DNA of 64,000 bases from NCBI RefSeq assembly GCF_023517775.1, contig NZ_CP082904.1, forward strand, positions 2,976,001 to 3,040,000, in the 5' to 3' direction. How positions within the stretch are numbered: the first letter of the stretch is position 1; every line of letters starts with the position of its first letter. The position numbers and the translations under genes are program-made. The stretch is from Mixta hanseatica. Lineage in GTDB: Bacteria; Pseudomonadota; Gammaproteobacteria; Enterobacterales; Enterobacteriaceae. The notes below the pieces were generated by a model that was not told where the DNA came from, ran no database searches, and saw only the letters and a list, made by a program, of their open reading frames with translations. Below are positions 45,085 to 55,267 of this stretch, piece after piece.

Positions 45085-45897
45085 TTATCCGACGTTGGCG
45101 CTAAGCATCATACGCAAAACGTTGGCCGCTTGCGTGGGAGGAAGTGCGAGAATGGCGCGATAAAGATCAATGGTCATGTCACACATTTTTTGCCGATTCA
45201 CATGCGCGTCAGAGGGCGCATTAAGCCAGTGTAGATCGTCGCCCCAGGAGGCATACAGCTGCTGCACAATACGGTTTAAATCTTGATGCGCAGCGGGAAC
45301 ATCAACCGTTCTATCCGCGCCGGTGCTCTGCTGTAGCAGTTGCTCTATCGCTTCCCTATCCTGCTGTATCAAATTTTCGGGTAACACCCTGTTTAAATTA
45401 ACGCCGCCGTTAACCTGCGGAAAAAGAAAGCGAAAGCAGAGCTGTATATCACGGGCGCGCAGGCTTTCTATTTGCTTTAGCGATACGGTGATATAGCGGT
45501 TGATGGCGTTATCGTCGGCGCGGCCAATACGCTGATTGAGCAGATCGGTCAGCATGGCGCGTAAATGGCCGATAGCCAGAGGGGGACTGACGCCGGCACG
45601 CAGCTGCGCCGACAGCTCAGCGTTTAACTGATGCCATAGCGCCGGCTCCTGCTGCTGTAAAATACGATAGCCGGGTAAACGCGCCAGCTGCTGCTGCGTC
45701 GCATCAATTTCTGCCTGCAGGCGGGCTTCCGGTAATATAACGTAACGGTAACCAAGCCAGCCGGCAAAAATAAGCCCGGCCAGGATAGCCAACAACAACG
45801 TCCCTCGTCCGGAAAGCCGCTGCCGTCGATATAATCCGGCTAATGCCGCTAACAGCACCGCCAGCAGCAGAGCGCTGAGAAAAAGAGAATGCTGCAA
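45085..45897 (-). CDS. Hypothetical membrane-anchored protein
   Basis: Not recognised. The 270-residue product has two N-terminal membrane helices (LFLSALLLAVLLAALAGLY and TLLLAILAGLIFAGWLGY) separated by a short basic loop (RRQRLSGRG), then a long soluble, Gln- and Leu-rich helical domain with two cysteines (DIQLCFRFL, QKMCDMTIDL). The soluble part most likely faces the periplasm or cytoplasm; orientation is uncertain. It lies 16 bp downstream of a universal stress protein gene and is probably cotranscribed with it. Confidence 0.75.
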   Translation of the reverse strand: MQHSLFLSALLLAVLLAALAGLYRRQRLSGRGTLLLAILAGLIFAGWLGYRYVILPEARLQAEIDATQQQLARLPGYRILQQQEPALWHQLNAELSAQLRAGVSPPLAIGHLRAMLTDLLNQRIGRADDNAINRYITVSLKQIESLRARDIQLCFRFLFPQVNGGVNLNRVLPENLIQQDREAIEQLLQQSTGADRTVDVPAAHQDLNRIVQQLYASWGDDLHWLNAPSDAHVNRQKMCDMTIDLYRAILALPPTQAANVLRMMLSANVG

Positions 45898-45912
45898 CTT
45901 TTATTCCTGTCG

Positions 45913-46365
45913 CTACTGCGCGCGTACGTCCACCAGTACCGGACAATGGGCGCGCTCAATGACCGCAGCGCTGACGGAACCTTTTAGTAGTCGATTAAAC
46001 GGTGAAAGATGGCGACGCCCCATGATAATCATTTGAGCATCCAGCGCGTCGGCCTGCGCCACAATGGTTTCCGCCGATTCGCCCGCTACCACGCGCCCAC
46101 GCGCGGCGATGCCCGCACCCAATAGCTGGGCCAGCGCATGACGAATCACCAACTCTGCGGTGTTTTGCTCATCCAGCGCGGCGCCGAAATCCGCAGGATC
46201 TTCGCCAGCAGTAATATCCAGCGGTTCACCGCAGGTGGCGTAGGCTGGATCGATGCAGCACAGTACCATCACCTGCGCTTTTAACGCCCGCGCCTGCTCT
46301 GTTGCCAGGGAGACGACTTTACGTGAGTGCTCCGAGTTATCTATTGCGACCAGTAAGGTTGTCAT
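45913..46365 (-). CDS. Universal stress protein (UspA family)
   Basis: 150-residue single-domain UspA protein. The N-terminal MTTLLVAIDNSEHSRKVV carries the conserved aspartate. The ATP-binding pattern G-x2-G-x9-G-S/T is close to the C-terminus in IMGRRHLSPFNRLLKGSVS. Cytoplasmic; role in stress tolerance is inferred from the family. It heads a probable two-gene unit with the unknown membrane protein and is 13 bp downstream of the IclR gene, so all three may be cotranscribed. Confidence 0.88.
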   Translation of the reverse strand: MTTLLVAIDNSEHSRKVVSLATEQARALKAQVMVLCCIDPAYATCGEPLDITAGEDPADFGAALDEQNTAELVIRHALAQLLGAGIAARGRVVAGESAETIVAQADALDAQMIIMGRRHLSPFNRLLKGSVSAAVIERAHCPVLVDVRAQ

Positions 46366-46377
46366 TCTGTTTATTCC

Positions 46378-47166
46378 TCAGTCATGCGCCAGATGTTTAC
46401 CAATTTCACGCGTCATCGCTTCCTTACATCTTAGTATTTCATGGCGATAGAGCGCTTCATTCTTATGAAAGCGCGCCGCCGGCACCAGTAGCGAAACGGC
46501 AAAGCGTCCCAGTAAGGTATCCAGCGCGACGCCCATCGTCGAGATCCCTTCCAGGGTTTCACCACGATCGAAAGAGACGCCGGTCTGGCGGATCTCTTTT
46601 AACTGCCGCAGCAGTTCCGGCAGCGTTTTAATGGTGTTTTCGGTAATGGCGTCCCAGGATTCGCCCACCAGCGCCCGAACATCGTCATCGCTTTCCAGTG
46701 CCAACAACGCCCGCCCGCCCGAGGTGCTGAACAGCGGCAGGTTAAGCCCCATTCTCGGCACGACGCGCAGCTCTCGATCGGCGACAATAAAATGCACGAT
46801 CGCCAGTTGAGTACCGCTGGCGCGGGCCAGCGAAACGGTTTCTCCGGTCGCGTCGCTCAGCGCCTGCAACGAAGGGCGTGCAACTTCCACCACGTCGGTA
46901 TGAACGCTGGAGATCAAACGCAGCAGCGCGGGCCCAAGGCGCACGCCGCCTGCGCCATGACTACGCACCATTTGGGTCGCATCCAGCGCCGCCACAATAC
47001 GCTGCACCGTTGAGCGCGGTAAATCTACCGCCTGAGCAATTTCACCCAGGCTCATACCGCCCGGCTGTTCGCCTAAAGCGTTAAGGATTTTCGCTGCGCG
47101 TGCAATCACCTGGATGCCGCCCGTTTTCTCATCATCGCGATGATACGGTTTTTCAGACATGAACAT
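46378..47166 (-). CDS. IclR-family transcriptional regulator
   Basis: Winged helix-turn-helix (about residues 20-80, with GGMSLGEIAQAVDLPRSTVQR) followed by the IclR effector-binding domain (LGPALLRLISSVHTDVVEVA, FSTSGGRALLALESDDDV, GVSFDRGETLEGISTMGVAL). 262 residues from the ATG at 47166; a second ATG at 47160 is equally possible. Divergent from an EmrB/EmrA-type efflux pair, its likely target; two matching TGTAT-N9-ATACA palindromes lie between them. The effector is unknown. Confidence 0.9.
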   Translation of the reverse strand: MFMSEKPYHRDDEKTGGIQVIARAAKILNALGEQPGGMSLGEIAQAVDLPRSTVQRIVAALDATQMVRSHGAGGVRLGPALLRLISSVHTDVVEVARPSLQALSDATGETVSLARASGTQLAIVHFIVADRELRVVPRMGLNLPLFSTSGGRALLALESDDDVRALVGESWDAITENTIKTLPELLRQLKEIRQTGVSFDRGETLEGISTMGVALDTLLGRFAVSLLVPAARFHKNEALYRHEILRCKEAMTREIGKHLAHD

Positions 47167-47227
47167 GCTGTTCTCTTTCCATGAAGGGCGCCGATACTGT
47201 AGCGCGTTTGATAGCACTTTCCTACCC

Positions 47228-47294
47228 TGTATCACATTGCAATACATTTAATCACAATGTAAGATGCGCCCTCGCTGTATCGCATCACAATACA
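47228..47294. promoter_or_regulatory. Two candidate IclR-family operators
   Basis: TGTAT-N9-ATACA occurs at 47228-47246 and again at 47276-47294, 48 bp apart, between the IclR gene and the efflux pair. A related CACAATGTAA lies between them. Confidence 0.5.
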
Positions 47295-47330
47295 CCACAC
47301 CATAATAAAAAACGCTATGGAGTACCTGCT

Positions 47331-48938
47331 ATGAACGGTCAGCCTGCCGCTGCACCGGCTCCCCATCCTTTTACCCTGCGTCTGGCGCTGGGGCTGGTCG
47401 GGGTGCTGATTGCTGCCCTCGCTTCCGGGCTTAACGATCGCGTCACCGATATTGCGCTGGCCGATATTCGCGCCGCGCTGGGTATCAGTCACGATCAGGG
47501 AAGCTGGCTAATTGCTGGCTACCAGGCGGCGGAAGTCGCCGCGATGATGATTGCGCCCTGGTTTGCCGTCACGCTATCGCTGCGTCGCTTTGCGCTTGGC
47601 GTAGCGTTCGGCTTTGGCCTGGTGGCGGCGCTGCTGCCTTTTGTTACCCACTATCCGTTATTCCTGGCGCTGCGTGTACTGCAGGGAATATTTGGCGGAG
47701 CGCTGCCGCCACTGCTGATGACGGTCGCCCTGCGCTTTCTGCCGCCACCGCTAAAGCTTTACGGGCTGAGCGCCTACGCGTTAACCGCAACTTTTGGTCC
47801 GAATATGGCCGCCACGCTGGCTGCCTTCTGGACCGACAGCGTGGGCTGGGCCTTTGTCTTTTGGCAAGTCATTCCGGCGATGCTGGTCGCCATATTGCTG
47901 ATTGGCTGGGGTATTCCGCAAGATCCTACGCGCTTTGAGCGTTTTCGGCAGATGGATTTGTTTGGCATGCTAACCGGCTGCAGCGGTATTGCGCTGCTGA
48001 TTTTAGTGTTAAATCACGGGGAACGCCTCGACTGGCTGGCTTCCCCCCTGATCGGCGCGATGCTGCTGGCGAGCGTAGCGCTGCTGGTGACCTTCTTTAT
48101 TAATGAATGGTTTCATCCGCTACCGCTGTTTCGCCTGCAAATGCTGGCGCGTCCCAACCTGACGCACGGTTTACTGACGCTGGCGGGCGTGCTGCTGGTG
48201 GCCCTTTCCGGCTCGGCGCTGCCTTCGGCTTACTTTTCCCAGGTGGAAGGTTTCCGTACCGCGCAGTTCGCCCCGTTGGCGTTGATGATCGGCGTGCCGC
48301 AGCTGTTGATCGCGCCTTTTATCGCCATGCTGCTTAATCTGCGCTGGATTGACTGTCGCTGGGTGCTTTCCTGCGGCGCCCTGCTGCTGGCCGGATCTTG
48401 CCTGATGGGTTCGCAGCTCACCAGCGACTGGGCGCGCCAGAACTTTTGGCTGATTCAGGTCATGCAGGCTTTTGGCCAGCCGATGATGATTTTGCCGGTG
48501 CTGATGAGCGCGACGTCGGTGGTCATGCCGCCGGAAGGCCCGTTTGCTTCGGCGATGTTCAATACCGTGCGCGGTTTTTCCAGCGTGGCGGCCGGGACGC
48601 TGGTGGAGTGGTTTATCAGCCACCGCGAGCAGTTTCATTCGCACATATTACTGGACGGCGCTGCCAGCCGTAGCTGGCTGTTGCGGGCCGGTTCGGCCAG
48701 CGAAGCAAGTAGCAGCGCGCCGTTACTGCCGGACGGCAGCATCAGCTCGACGGAAAACATCGCGCATTTTTCTACGTTGGTTAAGCATCAGGCGCAGATA
48801 TTAAGCATCAGCGACAGCTATCTGTTGCTGATCGCTTTTGCCCTGCTGCTGATCCTGCTTACCGCCTGGCTGCCGAAGCGTGTCTGGCCGCCGCAAACGC
48901 TATTACAACAACCTGTTACCACAAAACCGGGAACTTAA
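47331..48938 (+). CDS. DHA2-family MFS efflux transporter (EmrB-like)
   Basis: Inner-membrane drug:H+ antiporter of the DHA2 group, 535 residues with about 14 membrane helices. The N-terminus MNGQPAAAPAPHPFTLRLAL leads into GLNDRVTDIALADIRAALG, and the typical antiporter loop region follows (AGYQAAEVAAMMIAPWF). The ATG at 47331 is chosen over the earlier frame, which runs through the operators. Two base pairs separate it from the membrane fusion protein gene, so the two should form a tripartite pump with a TolC-type outer-membrane channel. Substrate unknown. Confidence 0.88.
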   Translation: MNGQPAAAPAPHPFTLRLALGLVGVLIAALASGLNDRVTDIALADIRAALGISHDQGSWLIAGYQAAEVAAMMIAPWFAVTLSLRRFALGVAFGFGLVAALLPFVTHYPLFLALRVLQGIFGGALPPLLMTVALRFLPPPLKLYGLSAYALTATFGPNMAATLAAFWTDSVGWAFVFWQVIPAMLVAILLIGWGIPQDPTRFERFRQMDLFGMLTGCSGIALLILVLNHGERLDWLASPLIGAMLLASVALLVTFFINEWFHPLPLFRLQMLARPNLTHGLLTLAGVLLVALSGSALPSAYFSQVEGFRTAQFAPLALMIGVPQLLIAPFIAMLLNLRWIDCRWVLSCGALLLAGSCLMGSQLTSDWARQNFWLIQVMQAFGQPMMILPVLMSATSVVMPPEGPFASAMFNTVRGFSSVAAGTLVEWFISHREQFHSHILLDGAASRSWLLRAGSASEASSSAPLLPDGSISSTENIAHFSTLVKHQAQILSISDSYLLLIAFALLLILLTAWLPKRVWPPQTLLQQPVTTKPGT

Positions 48939-48940
48939 CG

Positions 48941-49969
48941 ATGTCTTTAACTCCTGCTAAACGCACCGGCCTGCTGGCGGTGCTGTTGATTGCCTTACTG
49001 GCTATCGCCTTCTTTATCTGGTCCAGCATGACGCGGGCCGACTATCGCACCGATGACGCCTGGGTCACCGCGGACTATACGCTGGTTGCGCCGAAAATCT
49101 CAGGCTACATCAGCCAGGTGAAGGTGCGTGATAACCAGCAGGTAAAAGCGGGCGAACTGCTCGCTACGCTGGATGACCGCGACTACCGCGTGGCCCTGGA
49201 GAGCGCCAGAGCGAACCTGCAATTAAGCGAAGCGAAGCTTGCCAGCATTATCGCCCAGCGTGAGCAGCAGCAGGCGGTAATTGCGCAACATAAAGCAGCG
49301 GTTAACGCCAGCCAGGCGACATTAAGCTATGCCGGGCAAAATGCCGAACGCTATCGCCGTCTGTTGCAAAGCGGCACCGCCACCGCCGACGAACAGCAAA
49401 AGGCCAGCTCCACTATGCGTTCCGCCGCAGCGCAGGTTGAGCAAAACCGCGCCGCGGTGCTGGCAGCGGAAAAAGAGACCGCTATTTTACTGGCCAGCCA
49501 GAAACAGGCTGAAGCAGATATCGCCGCAGCGCAGGCGGCGGTCGATCAGGCGCAGCTGAATCTTTCTTATACGCGCATTGTGGCGCCGGTAAGCGGGATG
49601 GTAGGTCAGCGCGCGCTGCGCCAGGGCGCGTATGTCTCTGCCGGCAGCCGCCTGCTGGCGCTGGTGCCGCTGGAGCAAAGCTATATTGTCGCCAACTATC
49701 TGGAAACCCAGTTGGATAAGGTTCAGCCCGGCCAGGCGGTAGAGATTACCGTTGATGCGCTGCCCGGCCAGCATTTTCGCGGTCGCGTTGACAGCATAGC
49801 CCCCGCTACCGGCGCAACCTTTTCCGCGATTGCCGCGGATAACGCCACGGGTAATTTTACCAAGGTGGTACAGCGTTTGCCGGTCAAAATCGTGCTGGAT
49901 GCCGATCAGCCGAATCTGGCGCATCTGCGCGTGGGCATGTCAGTCATTCCGGAGATTAAAGTGAAGTAA
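48941..49969 (+). CDS. HlyD/EmrA-family membrane fusion protein
   Basis: Periplasmic adaptor of the efflux pair. One N-terminal membrane helix (GLLAVLLIALLAIAFFIW) is followed by a biotinyl-lipoyl half (VAPKISGYISQVKVRDNQQVKAG), a long coiled-coil hairpin rich in Gln and Ala (about residues 90-205), the second lipoyl half (YTRIVAPVSGMVGQRALRQG) and a beta-barrel. 342 residues, as for EmrA-type proteins. Confidence 0.92.
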   Translation: MSLTPAKRTGLLAVLLIALLAIAFFIWSSMTRADYRTDDAWVTADYTLVAPKISGYISQVKVRDNQQVKAGELLATLDDRDYRVALESARANLQLSEAKLASIIAQREQQQAVIAQHKAAVNASQATLSYAGQNAERYRRLLQSGTATADEQQKASSTMRSAAAQVEQNRAAVLAAEKETAILLASQKQAEADIAAAQAAVDQAQLNLSYTRIVAPVSGMVGQRALRQGAYVSAGSRLLALVPLEQSYIVANYLETQLDKVQPGQAVEITVDALPGQHFRGRVDSIAPATGATFSAIAADNATGNFTKVVQRLPVKIVLDADQPNLAHLRVGMSVIPEIKVK

Positions 49970-50177
49970 TGGCCGCTGTCTTCGGGCTGCGGCTCGGAGC
50001 ATGCCTATTTATTTTGTGATCGAATCCGCGTAAATTAGCGCGCGATCCCGTTCTGAGTTATTCAGGACTCACCGGAGCACAGGCGTCGCACTAAAAAAAG
50101 TATGCCTTGTTCTTATTCTGTTCGCGTTATGCAGGCCGGGGATCGCCACCGACATAACCGCTCAGAGGAGTTGTCAG

Positions 50178-50249
50178 GTGAAATACGCGTTGATGGGAAT
50201 CTCTTTTTTCCTGTTAGTCTGGGTTGGCACCTTTATGCTAATGCTGTAA
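50178..50249 (+). CDS. ypdK: Small membrane protein YpdK
   Basis: Single-span microprotein of 23 residues, reading (M)KYALMGISFFLLVWVGTFML. It closely resembles E. coli YpdK in length, sequence and position next to alaC. It starts with GTG, and AGGAG lies about eight bases upstream. Function unknown. Easily missed because of its size; conservation across genera and the ribosome binding site support it. Confidence 0.85.
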   Translation: MKYALMGISFFLLVWVGTFMLML

Positions 50250-50262
50250 GCGTGCGAAATAG

Positions 50263-50283
50263 GGGCGACGCCATGCGTCGCCC
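50263..50283. terminator. Hairpin between ypdK and alaC
   Basis: Perfect 9-bp stem GGGCGACGC/GCGTCGCCC with a 3-nt loop between the convergent genes; T runs on both sides are poor. Confidence 0.5.
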
Positions 50284-50298
50284 AATGTATTTGGCTGG

Positions 50299-51555
50299 CT
50301 AAATATCGCTTTTCTGCTCTGTTTCCACCGCTTCGCTGCTTTTGCCGTTGACCGGCAGAATACCATCGGCACGAAACATCGCTTTAATCCCCCGCACCGC
50401 CTGGCGAATACGATCGCAATTCTCAATTAGCGCAAAGCGCACGTGGGTATCGCCATAGTCGCCAAAGCCGACGCCCGGCGAGACGCAAACTTTTGCCTCC
50501 TGCAGCAGCCGTTTGGCAAACTCCAGCGATCCCAGCTCTGCGTAGCGATCGGGGATTTTTGCCCAGACGTACATTGAGGCTTTCGGTATTTCCACCATCC
50601 AGCCCGCCTCATGTAGCCCTTTTACCAGCACGTCGCGGCGGCGTTTATACTGCTGGGCGATATCGCGCACGCACTGTTGATCGCCTTCCAGCGCGGCGAT
50701 AGCCGCCACCTGCAGCGGGGTAAAGGTGCCGTAATCGTGGTAGCTTTTAATGCGCGCCAGCGCGGCCACCAGCTCTTGATTACCGACCATAAAGCCGATG
50801 CGCCAGCCTGCCATATTGTAGCTCTTCGATAGCGTAAAAAACTCAACCGCTACGTCGCGCGCGCCCGGCACCTGCATAATAGAGGGCGCTTTCCAGCCAT
50901 CATAAACAATGTCGGCGTAGGCCAGATCGTGAACCACCAGCACGTTGTACTGCTTCGCCAGCGCAATCACCCGCTCAAAGAAATCCAGCTCGACGCACTG
51001 AGCGGTCGGATTAGAAGGAAAGCCGAGGATCATCATTTTCGGCTTGGGATAACTCTCGCGAATCGCCCTTTCCAGCTCGTTAAAAAAGTCTACGCCCGCT
51101 ACCAGCGGCACCGAACGTACCTGCGCGCCGGCGATCACCGCGCCGTAAATATGGATAGGATAACTGGGGTTCGGCACCAGGACGGTATCACCATGATCGA
51201 GCGTCGCCAGCATCAGATGCGCCAGCCCCTCTTTCGAGCCGATGGTAACAATCGCTTCTGATTCAGGATCGATTTCGACATCGTAACGGTCGGCGTACCA
51301 ACGCGAGATTGCCCGGCGCAGACGCGGAATGCCACGTGAAGTGGAGTAGCCGTGGGTATCGTCACGCTGCGCAACCTGACAGAGCTTTTCGACGATATGC
51401 GGCGGCGTCGCGCCGTCCGGATTACCCATGCTGAAATCGATAATATCTTCGCCGCGTCGACGCGCAGCCATTTTCAGCTCAGCGGTAATGTTAAAAACGT
51501 AGGGGGGAAGACGTTCAATACGCGAGAAACGACGAGACGAGCTGTTATCAGCCAT
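50299..51555 (-). CDS. alaC: Glutamate-pyruvate aminotransferase AlaC
   Basis: PLP-dependent alanine-forming aminotransferase, the main link between pyruvate and alanine pools in E. coli with AvtA and AlaA. The PLP lysine is in [17 protein letters not shown]; the substrate-binding region [16 protein letters not shown] and PNPTAQ-like [13 protein letters not shown] are visible. 418 residues. It keeps the E. coli order beside ypdA and ypdK. Its pyruvate substrate is the same metabolite sensed by the adjacent YpdA/YpdB system. Confidence 0.95.
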   Translation of the reverse strand: MADNSSSRRFSRIERLPPYVFNITAELKMAARRRGEDIIDFSMGNPDGATPPHIVEKLCQVAQRDDTHGYSTSRGIPRLRRAISRWYADRYDVEIDPESEAIVTIGSKEGLAHLMLATLDHGDTVLVPNPSYPIHIYGAVIAGAQVRSVPLVAGVDFFNELERAIRESYPKPKMMILGFPSNPTAQCVELDFFERVIALAKQYNVLVVHDLAYADIVYDGWKAPSIMQVPGARDVAVEFFTLSKSYNMAGWRIGFMVGNQELVAALARIKSYHDYGTFTPLQVAAIAALEGDQQCVRDIAQQYKRRRDVLVKGLHEAGWMVEIPKASMYVWAKIPDRYAELGSLEFAKRLLQEAKVCVSPGVGFGDYGDTHVRFALIENCDRIRQAVRGIKAMFRADGILPVNGKSSEAVETEQKSDI

Positions 51556-51765
51556 AGCATCCTCTGTGAGTACGTAAGCGCCCGGACCGTCCGAGCGACG
51601 CTGACCACTGATTTGGTCGAATAATGAACATAGCCTGGCGACACTCGCCTTGTCGACAGGGAAGAAAAAATAAACTTTTTATCGAGGGCGCGGCGGAAAA
51701 ATGCGAAGATCGTGGCGCCGTATGGCCACATTTTTTATGATGTTACCTCTTCATTACGCCACGAG

Positions 51766-53472
51766 ATGCCTGTGCAATCCATATTCGATATGCTGCTGGC
51801 GGTGTTCGATCGCGCCGCTTTAATGCTGATTTGCCTGTTCTTTTTGACGCGTACGCGTCATTTTCGCCAGCTGTTGCAGAAAGATGAGCACTCTCGTCAG
51901 GAATTACTGGCGGTGACCGCGATTTTCTCGCTGTTTGCCCTGTTCAGCACCTGGTCGGCGGTGAATGTCGAAGGCTCGCTGCTGAATGTGCGCACCATTG
52001 CCGTGATGTCTGGCGGCATTCTGTTTGGCCCGTGGGTGGGCATTATCACCGGGGTTATCGCCGGGCTGCATCGTTTTTTAATCGATATACACGGCGTCTC
52101 TTCGGTGCCCTGTTTGATCACCAGCATCATCGCTGGGGCGGTCTCCGGTTGGATTAACCTGAAGGTGCCAAAGGCGCAGCGCTGGCGGCTTGGCATACTC
52201 GGCGGGATGCTGTGTGAATCCCTGACCATGCTGTTGATTATTCTCTGGGCAAGGCCGCCGGCGCTGGGTCTGGAGATCGTCTCTGAAATAGCGATTCCGA
52301 TGATCCTCGGCGCCGTCAGCATCGGCCTGATTGTCCTGCTGGTGCAAAGCGTAGAGGGGGAAAAAGAGGCGGTTGCCGCGCGTCATGCCAAGCTGGCGCT
52401 GGACATCGCAAACAAGACGCTACCGCTGTTCCGCCAGGTTAACAGCGACTCGCTGCGCCAGGTGTGTGAAATCATTCGCAACGATATTAATGCCGATGCG
52501 GTGGCGATGACCAATAAGCACCAGATACTGGCCTATGTCGGCTACGGCGAGCAGCACTATCGTCAGGGCGACGATAGCCTCAGCCCTACCACGCGGCAGG
52601 CGATCAATTATGGTAAAATCATTATTAAAAACAACGATGAGGCCTATCGCACACGCGATATCCATTCCATGATTGTCATTCCGCTGTGGGAAAAAGGCGA
52701 AGTGACCGGCACGCTAAAAATCTATTATCGCCATGCGCACCGCATTACCTGGTCGCTGAAAGAGATGGCGGTCGGGCTGTCGCAAATTATCTCTACCCAA
52801 CTGGAGGTGTCGCGTACCGAACAACTGCGTGAAATGGCGAATAAGGCGGAACTGCGCGCGCTGCAAAGCAAGATTAACCCGCATTTTCTGTTTAACGCGC
52901 TGAACGCTATCTCCTCCTCGATTCGCCTCAATCCCGATACCGCCCGTCAGCTGATTATTAATCTGTCACGCTATTTGCGTTATAACCTTGAGCTGAATGA
53001 CGATGAGCCGATCGACATTAAAAAAGAGCTTTATCAGGTTAAAGATTATATCGCCATTGAACAGGCGCGCTTTGGCGATAAGCTGACAATGATTTATCAC
53101 ATCGACGAAGAGATAAACTGTACCTTGCCCAGCCTGCTGATCCAGCCGTTGGTGGAAAACGCTATCGTGCACGGTATTCAGCCCTGTCGCGGTAAAGGGG
53201 TGGTGACGCTGTCGGTGGAGGATCTCGGCGATCGGGTACGTATTGCAGTGCGTGATACCGGAAACGGCATTAGCGATGAGGTTATCGCACGCGTACAGCG
53301 CAACGAAATGCCCGGCAATAAGATTGGCCTGCTAAACGTGCATCACCGCGTTAAGCTGCTGTACGGCGGCGGGCTACAGATTACGCAGCTGCACCCGGGC
53401 ACCGAAATCGTCTTTTTCATCAGTAAAAATGGTGAAAAGCTGCCGGAAAAAACGCTATCGCTGACGGCCTGA
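51766..53472 (+). CDS. ypdA: Pyruvate-sensing histidine kinase YpdA (PyrS)
   Basis: LytS-type sensor kinase of a high-affinity pyruvate-sensing two-component system. An N-terminal 5TM-LYT domain ([20 protein letters not shown], then four to five more helices) is followed by a GAF domain (about residues 225-360) and the LytS kinase core with the phosphorylated histidine in [19 protein letters not shown] and an ATPase domain ([13 protein letters not shown]). The ATG at 51766 is chosen by alignment to E. coli. 569 residues. Coupled to ypdB 13 bp downstream. Confidence 0.95.
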   Translation: MPVQSIFDMLLAVFDRAALMLICLFFLTRTRHFRQLLQKDEHSRQELLAVTAIFSLFALFSTWSAVNVEGSLLNVRTIAVMSGGILFGPWVGIITGVIAGLHRFLIDIHGVSSVPCLITSIIAGAVSGWINLKVPKAQRWRLGILGGMLCESLTMLLIILWARPPALGLEIVSEIAIPMILGAVSIGLIVLLVQSVEGEKEAVAARHAKLALDIANKTLPLFRQVNSDSLRQVCEIIRNDINADAVAMTNKHQILAYVGYGEQHYRQGDDSLSPTTRQAINYGKIIIKNNDEAYRTRDIHSMIVIPLWEKGEVTGTLKIYYRHAHRITWSLKEMAVGLSQIISTQLEVSRTEQLREMANKAELRALQSKINPHFLFNALNAISSSIRLNPDTARQLIINLSRYLRYNLELNDDEPIDIKKELYQVKDYIAIEQARFGDKLTMIYHIDEEINCTLPSLLIQPLVENAIVHGIQPCRGKGVVTLSVEDLGDRVRIAVRDTGNGISDEVIARVQRNEMPGNKIGLLNVHHRVKLLYGGGLQITQLHPGTEIVFFISKNGEKLPEKTLSLTA

Positions 53473-53485
53473 AGGAGAAGTACAA

Positions 53486-54220
53486 GTGAAAGCCATCATT
53501 GTGGAAGATGAGTTTTTGGCGCAGCAGGAGCTGAGCTGGATGATTAAGCAGCACAGTAGCATCGATATTGTCGCCTGCTTTGATGACGGTCTCGACGTGT
53601 TGAAGTTTTTGCAGCACAACGACGTGGACGTGATCTTTTTGGATATTAATATTCCGTCGCTGGATGGCGTTCTGCTGGCGCAAAACATCAGCAAGTTTGC
53701 CCATAAGCCGCAAATCGTTTTTATTACCGCCTGGAAAGAACATGCGGTGCAGGCATTTGAGCTGGAAGCTTTTGACTACATCCTTAAGCCCTATCACGAG
53801 TCGCGCATCGTCAGTATGCTACATAAGCTGGAAGCGCACTGGCAGCAACAGCATCACTCCGCCGCGCCGGAATCTTCGCCGCGGCCGGTGGCGCAAACCG
53901 TTAATCTGATCCGGGATGAACGGATTATCGTGACGGATATCAATGAGATCTACTATCTGGAAGCGCACGAAAAGCTGACTTTCGTCTATACGCGACGCGA
54001 GGAGTATGTCATGTCGGTGGCGATTAGCGAGTTTTGTAGCCGACTACCGGAAAGCCAGTTTTTCCGCTGCCATCGCTCTTACTGCGTAAACCTGAACAAG
54101 ATCCGCGAAATCGAACCCTGGTTTAATAACACCTATCTTTTACGGCTGCGCGACCTGGATTTTCAGGTGCCGGTTAGCCGCAGTAAAGTTAAAGCGTTTC
54201 GCCAACTGATGCGTTTGTAA
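53486..54220 (+). CDS. ypdB: LytTR response regulator YpdB (PyrR)
   Basis: Response regulator activated by YpdA. The receiver domain has the acidic pair near residues 7-9 and the phosphorylated Asp53 in VIFLDINIPSLDG, with the lysine in YILKPYHESRI. The C-terminal LytTR DNA-binding domain begins at VNLIRDERIIVTDINEIYYLEAHEK. In E. coli it activates yhjX, which is present in this window. AAGGAGAAG precedes the start. 244 residues. Confidence 0.96.
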   Translation: MKAIIVEDEFLAQQELSWMIKQHSSIDIVACFDDGLDVLKFLQHNDVDVIFLDINIPSLDGVLLAQNISKFAHKPQIVFITAWKEHAVQAFELEAFDYILKPYHESRIVSMLHKLEAHWQQQHHSAAPESSPRPVAQTVNLIRDERIIVTDINEIYYLEAHEKLTFVYTRREEYVMSVAISEFCSRLPESQFFRCHRSYCVNLNKIREIEPWFNNTYLLRLRDLDFQVPVSRSKVKAFRQLMRL

Positions 54221-54258
54221 CGTGCGTTAAGCAAGCGGCTTCAGCACAAGGCGGGATA

Positions 54259-54288
54259 CGTTTAGCCCGCGCATGCGCAGGCTAAACG
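54259..54288. terminator. Hairpin between convergent ypdB and glk
   Basis: Perfect 9-bp stem CGTTTAGCC/GGCTAAACG whose loop contains a further palindrome (GCGCATGCGC). No long T run follows on either strand, so it may slow or process transcripts instead of classic termination. Confidence 0.5.
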
Positions 54289-54301
54289 CCTCTCTGAGGG
54301 G

Positions 54302-55267
54302 TTACAGCACGCGTCCCAGCGTCTGGCGCAGATGCGCGCCCGCGCCCAGCAGCCCTGGCTGATCGTGCTTGATCATATAGACCGGGATATTGTGTACGTA
54401 GTCACGGAAGCGGCCTTTATCTTCAAACGCGGCGCGGAAGCCAGAGGCTTTAAAGAACTCCAGGAAGCGCGGCACGATACCGCCGGCGATATAAACGCCG
54501 CCGAAGGTGCCTAACGTCAATGCCAGGTTACCGCCGAAGCGCCCCATAATCACGCAGAATAGCGACAGCGCGCGGCGGCAGTCGATGCAGCTATCGGCCA
54601 GCGCACGTTCAGAAACGTCTTTGGGCTTCAGGTTTTCCGGCTCGCGCTTGTCGGATTTAACAATAGCGCGATACAGATTCACCAGCCCGGCACCTGACAA
54701 AACGCGCTCTGCTGAAACGTGACCCAGCTCTTCACGCAGTACGCGCAGGATCAAATCTTCCTCAACGCTGTTCGGCGCGAAATCGACATGTCCGCCCTCG
54801 CCCGGCAGGCTGACCCAGCGGCGATCGACATGAACCAAATGCGCTACGCCCAGGCCGGTTCCCGCGCCATAAACGGCAATCGGCTTGTCTTTCACCGCTG
54901 AGTCGCCGCCAAACTGAATCACATCATTTTCCGTCAGCATCGGAATGGCCATGGAAACGGCGGTAAAGTCGTTAATGATTTCCAGGTGGTCAAACGCCAG
55001 GCTGGCCTTCAGCGCTTTGGTAGAGAACGCCCAGTCGTGGTTGGTCATTTCGACCCAGTCTTCGGTGATCGGACAGGCGATGGCGATACAGCCATCTTTA
55101 ATATCCTGCCCCTGCTCTTCGAGAAACAGACGGATCACCTCTTCCAGGCTGTGATGCTCTGAGGTGGAATATGTCGTAACCTGAGAAATCAGGCCGGTTT
55201 CTACTTCACACAGCGCCAGGCGCGCGTTGGTACCGCCAACGTCACCCACCAAAGCGTATTTAGTCAT
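54302..55267 (-). CDS. glk: Glucokinase Glk
   Basis: Phosphorylates free intracellular glucose with ATP. The 321-residue ROK-unrelated bacterial glucokinase starts [19 protein letters not shown] with the phosphate-binding loop. The catalytic aspartate lies in [14 protein letters not shown], and the [13 protein letters not shown] segment is conserved. In this organism it could use glucose released from beta-glucosides. Single gene, between ypdB and ipdC. Confidence 0.97.
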   Translation of the reverse strand: MTKYALVGDVGGTNARLALCEVETGLISQVTTYSTSEHHSLEEVIRLFLEEQGQDIKDGCIAIACPITEDWVEMTNHDWAFSTKALKASLAFDHLEIINDFTAVSMAIPMLTENDVIQFGGDSAVKDKPIAVYGAGTGLGVAHLVHVDRRWVSLPGEGGHVDFAPNSVEEDLILRVLREELGHVSAERVLSGAGLVNLYRAIVKSDKREPENLKPKDVSERALADSCIDCRRALSLFCVIMGRFGGNLALTLGTFGGVYIAGGIVPRFLEFFKASGFRAAFEDKGRFRDYVHNIPVYMIKHDQPGLLGAGAHLRQTLGRVL

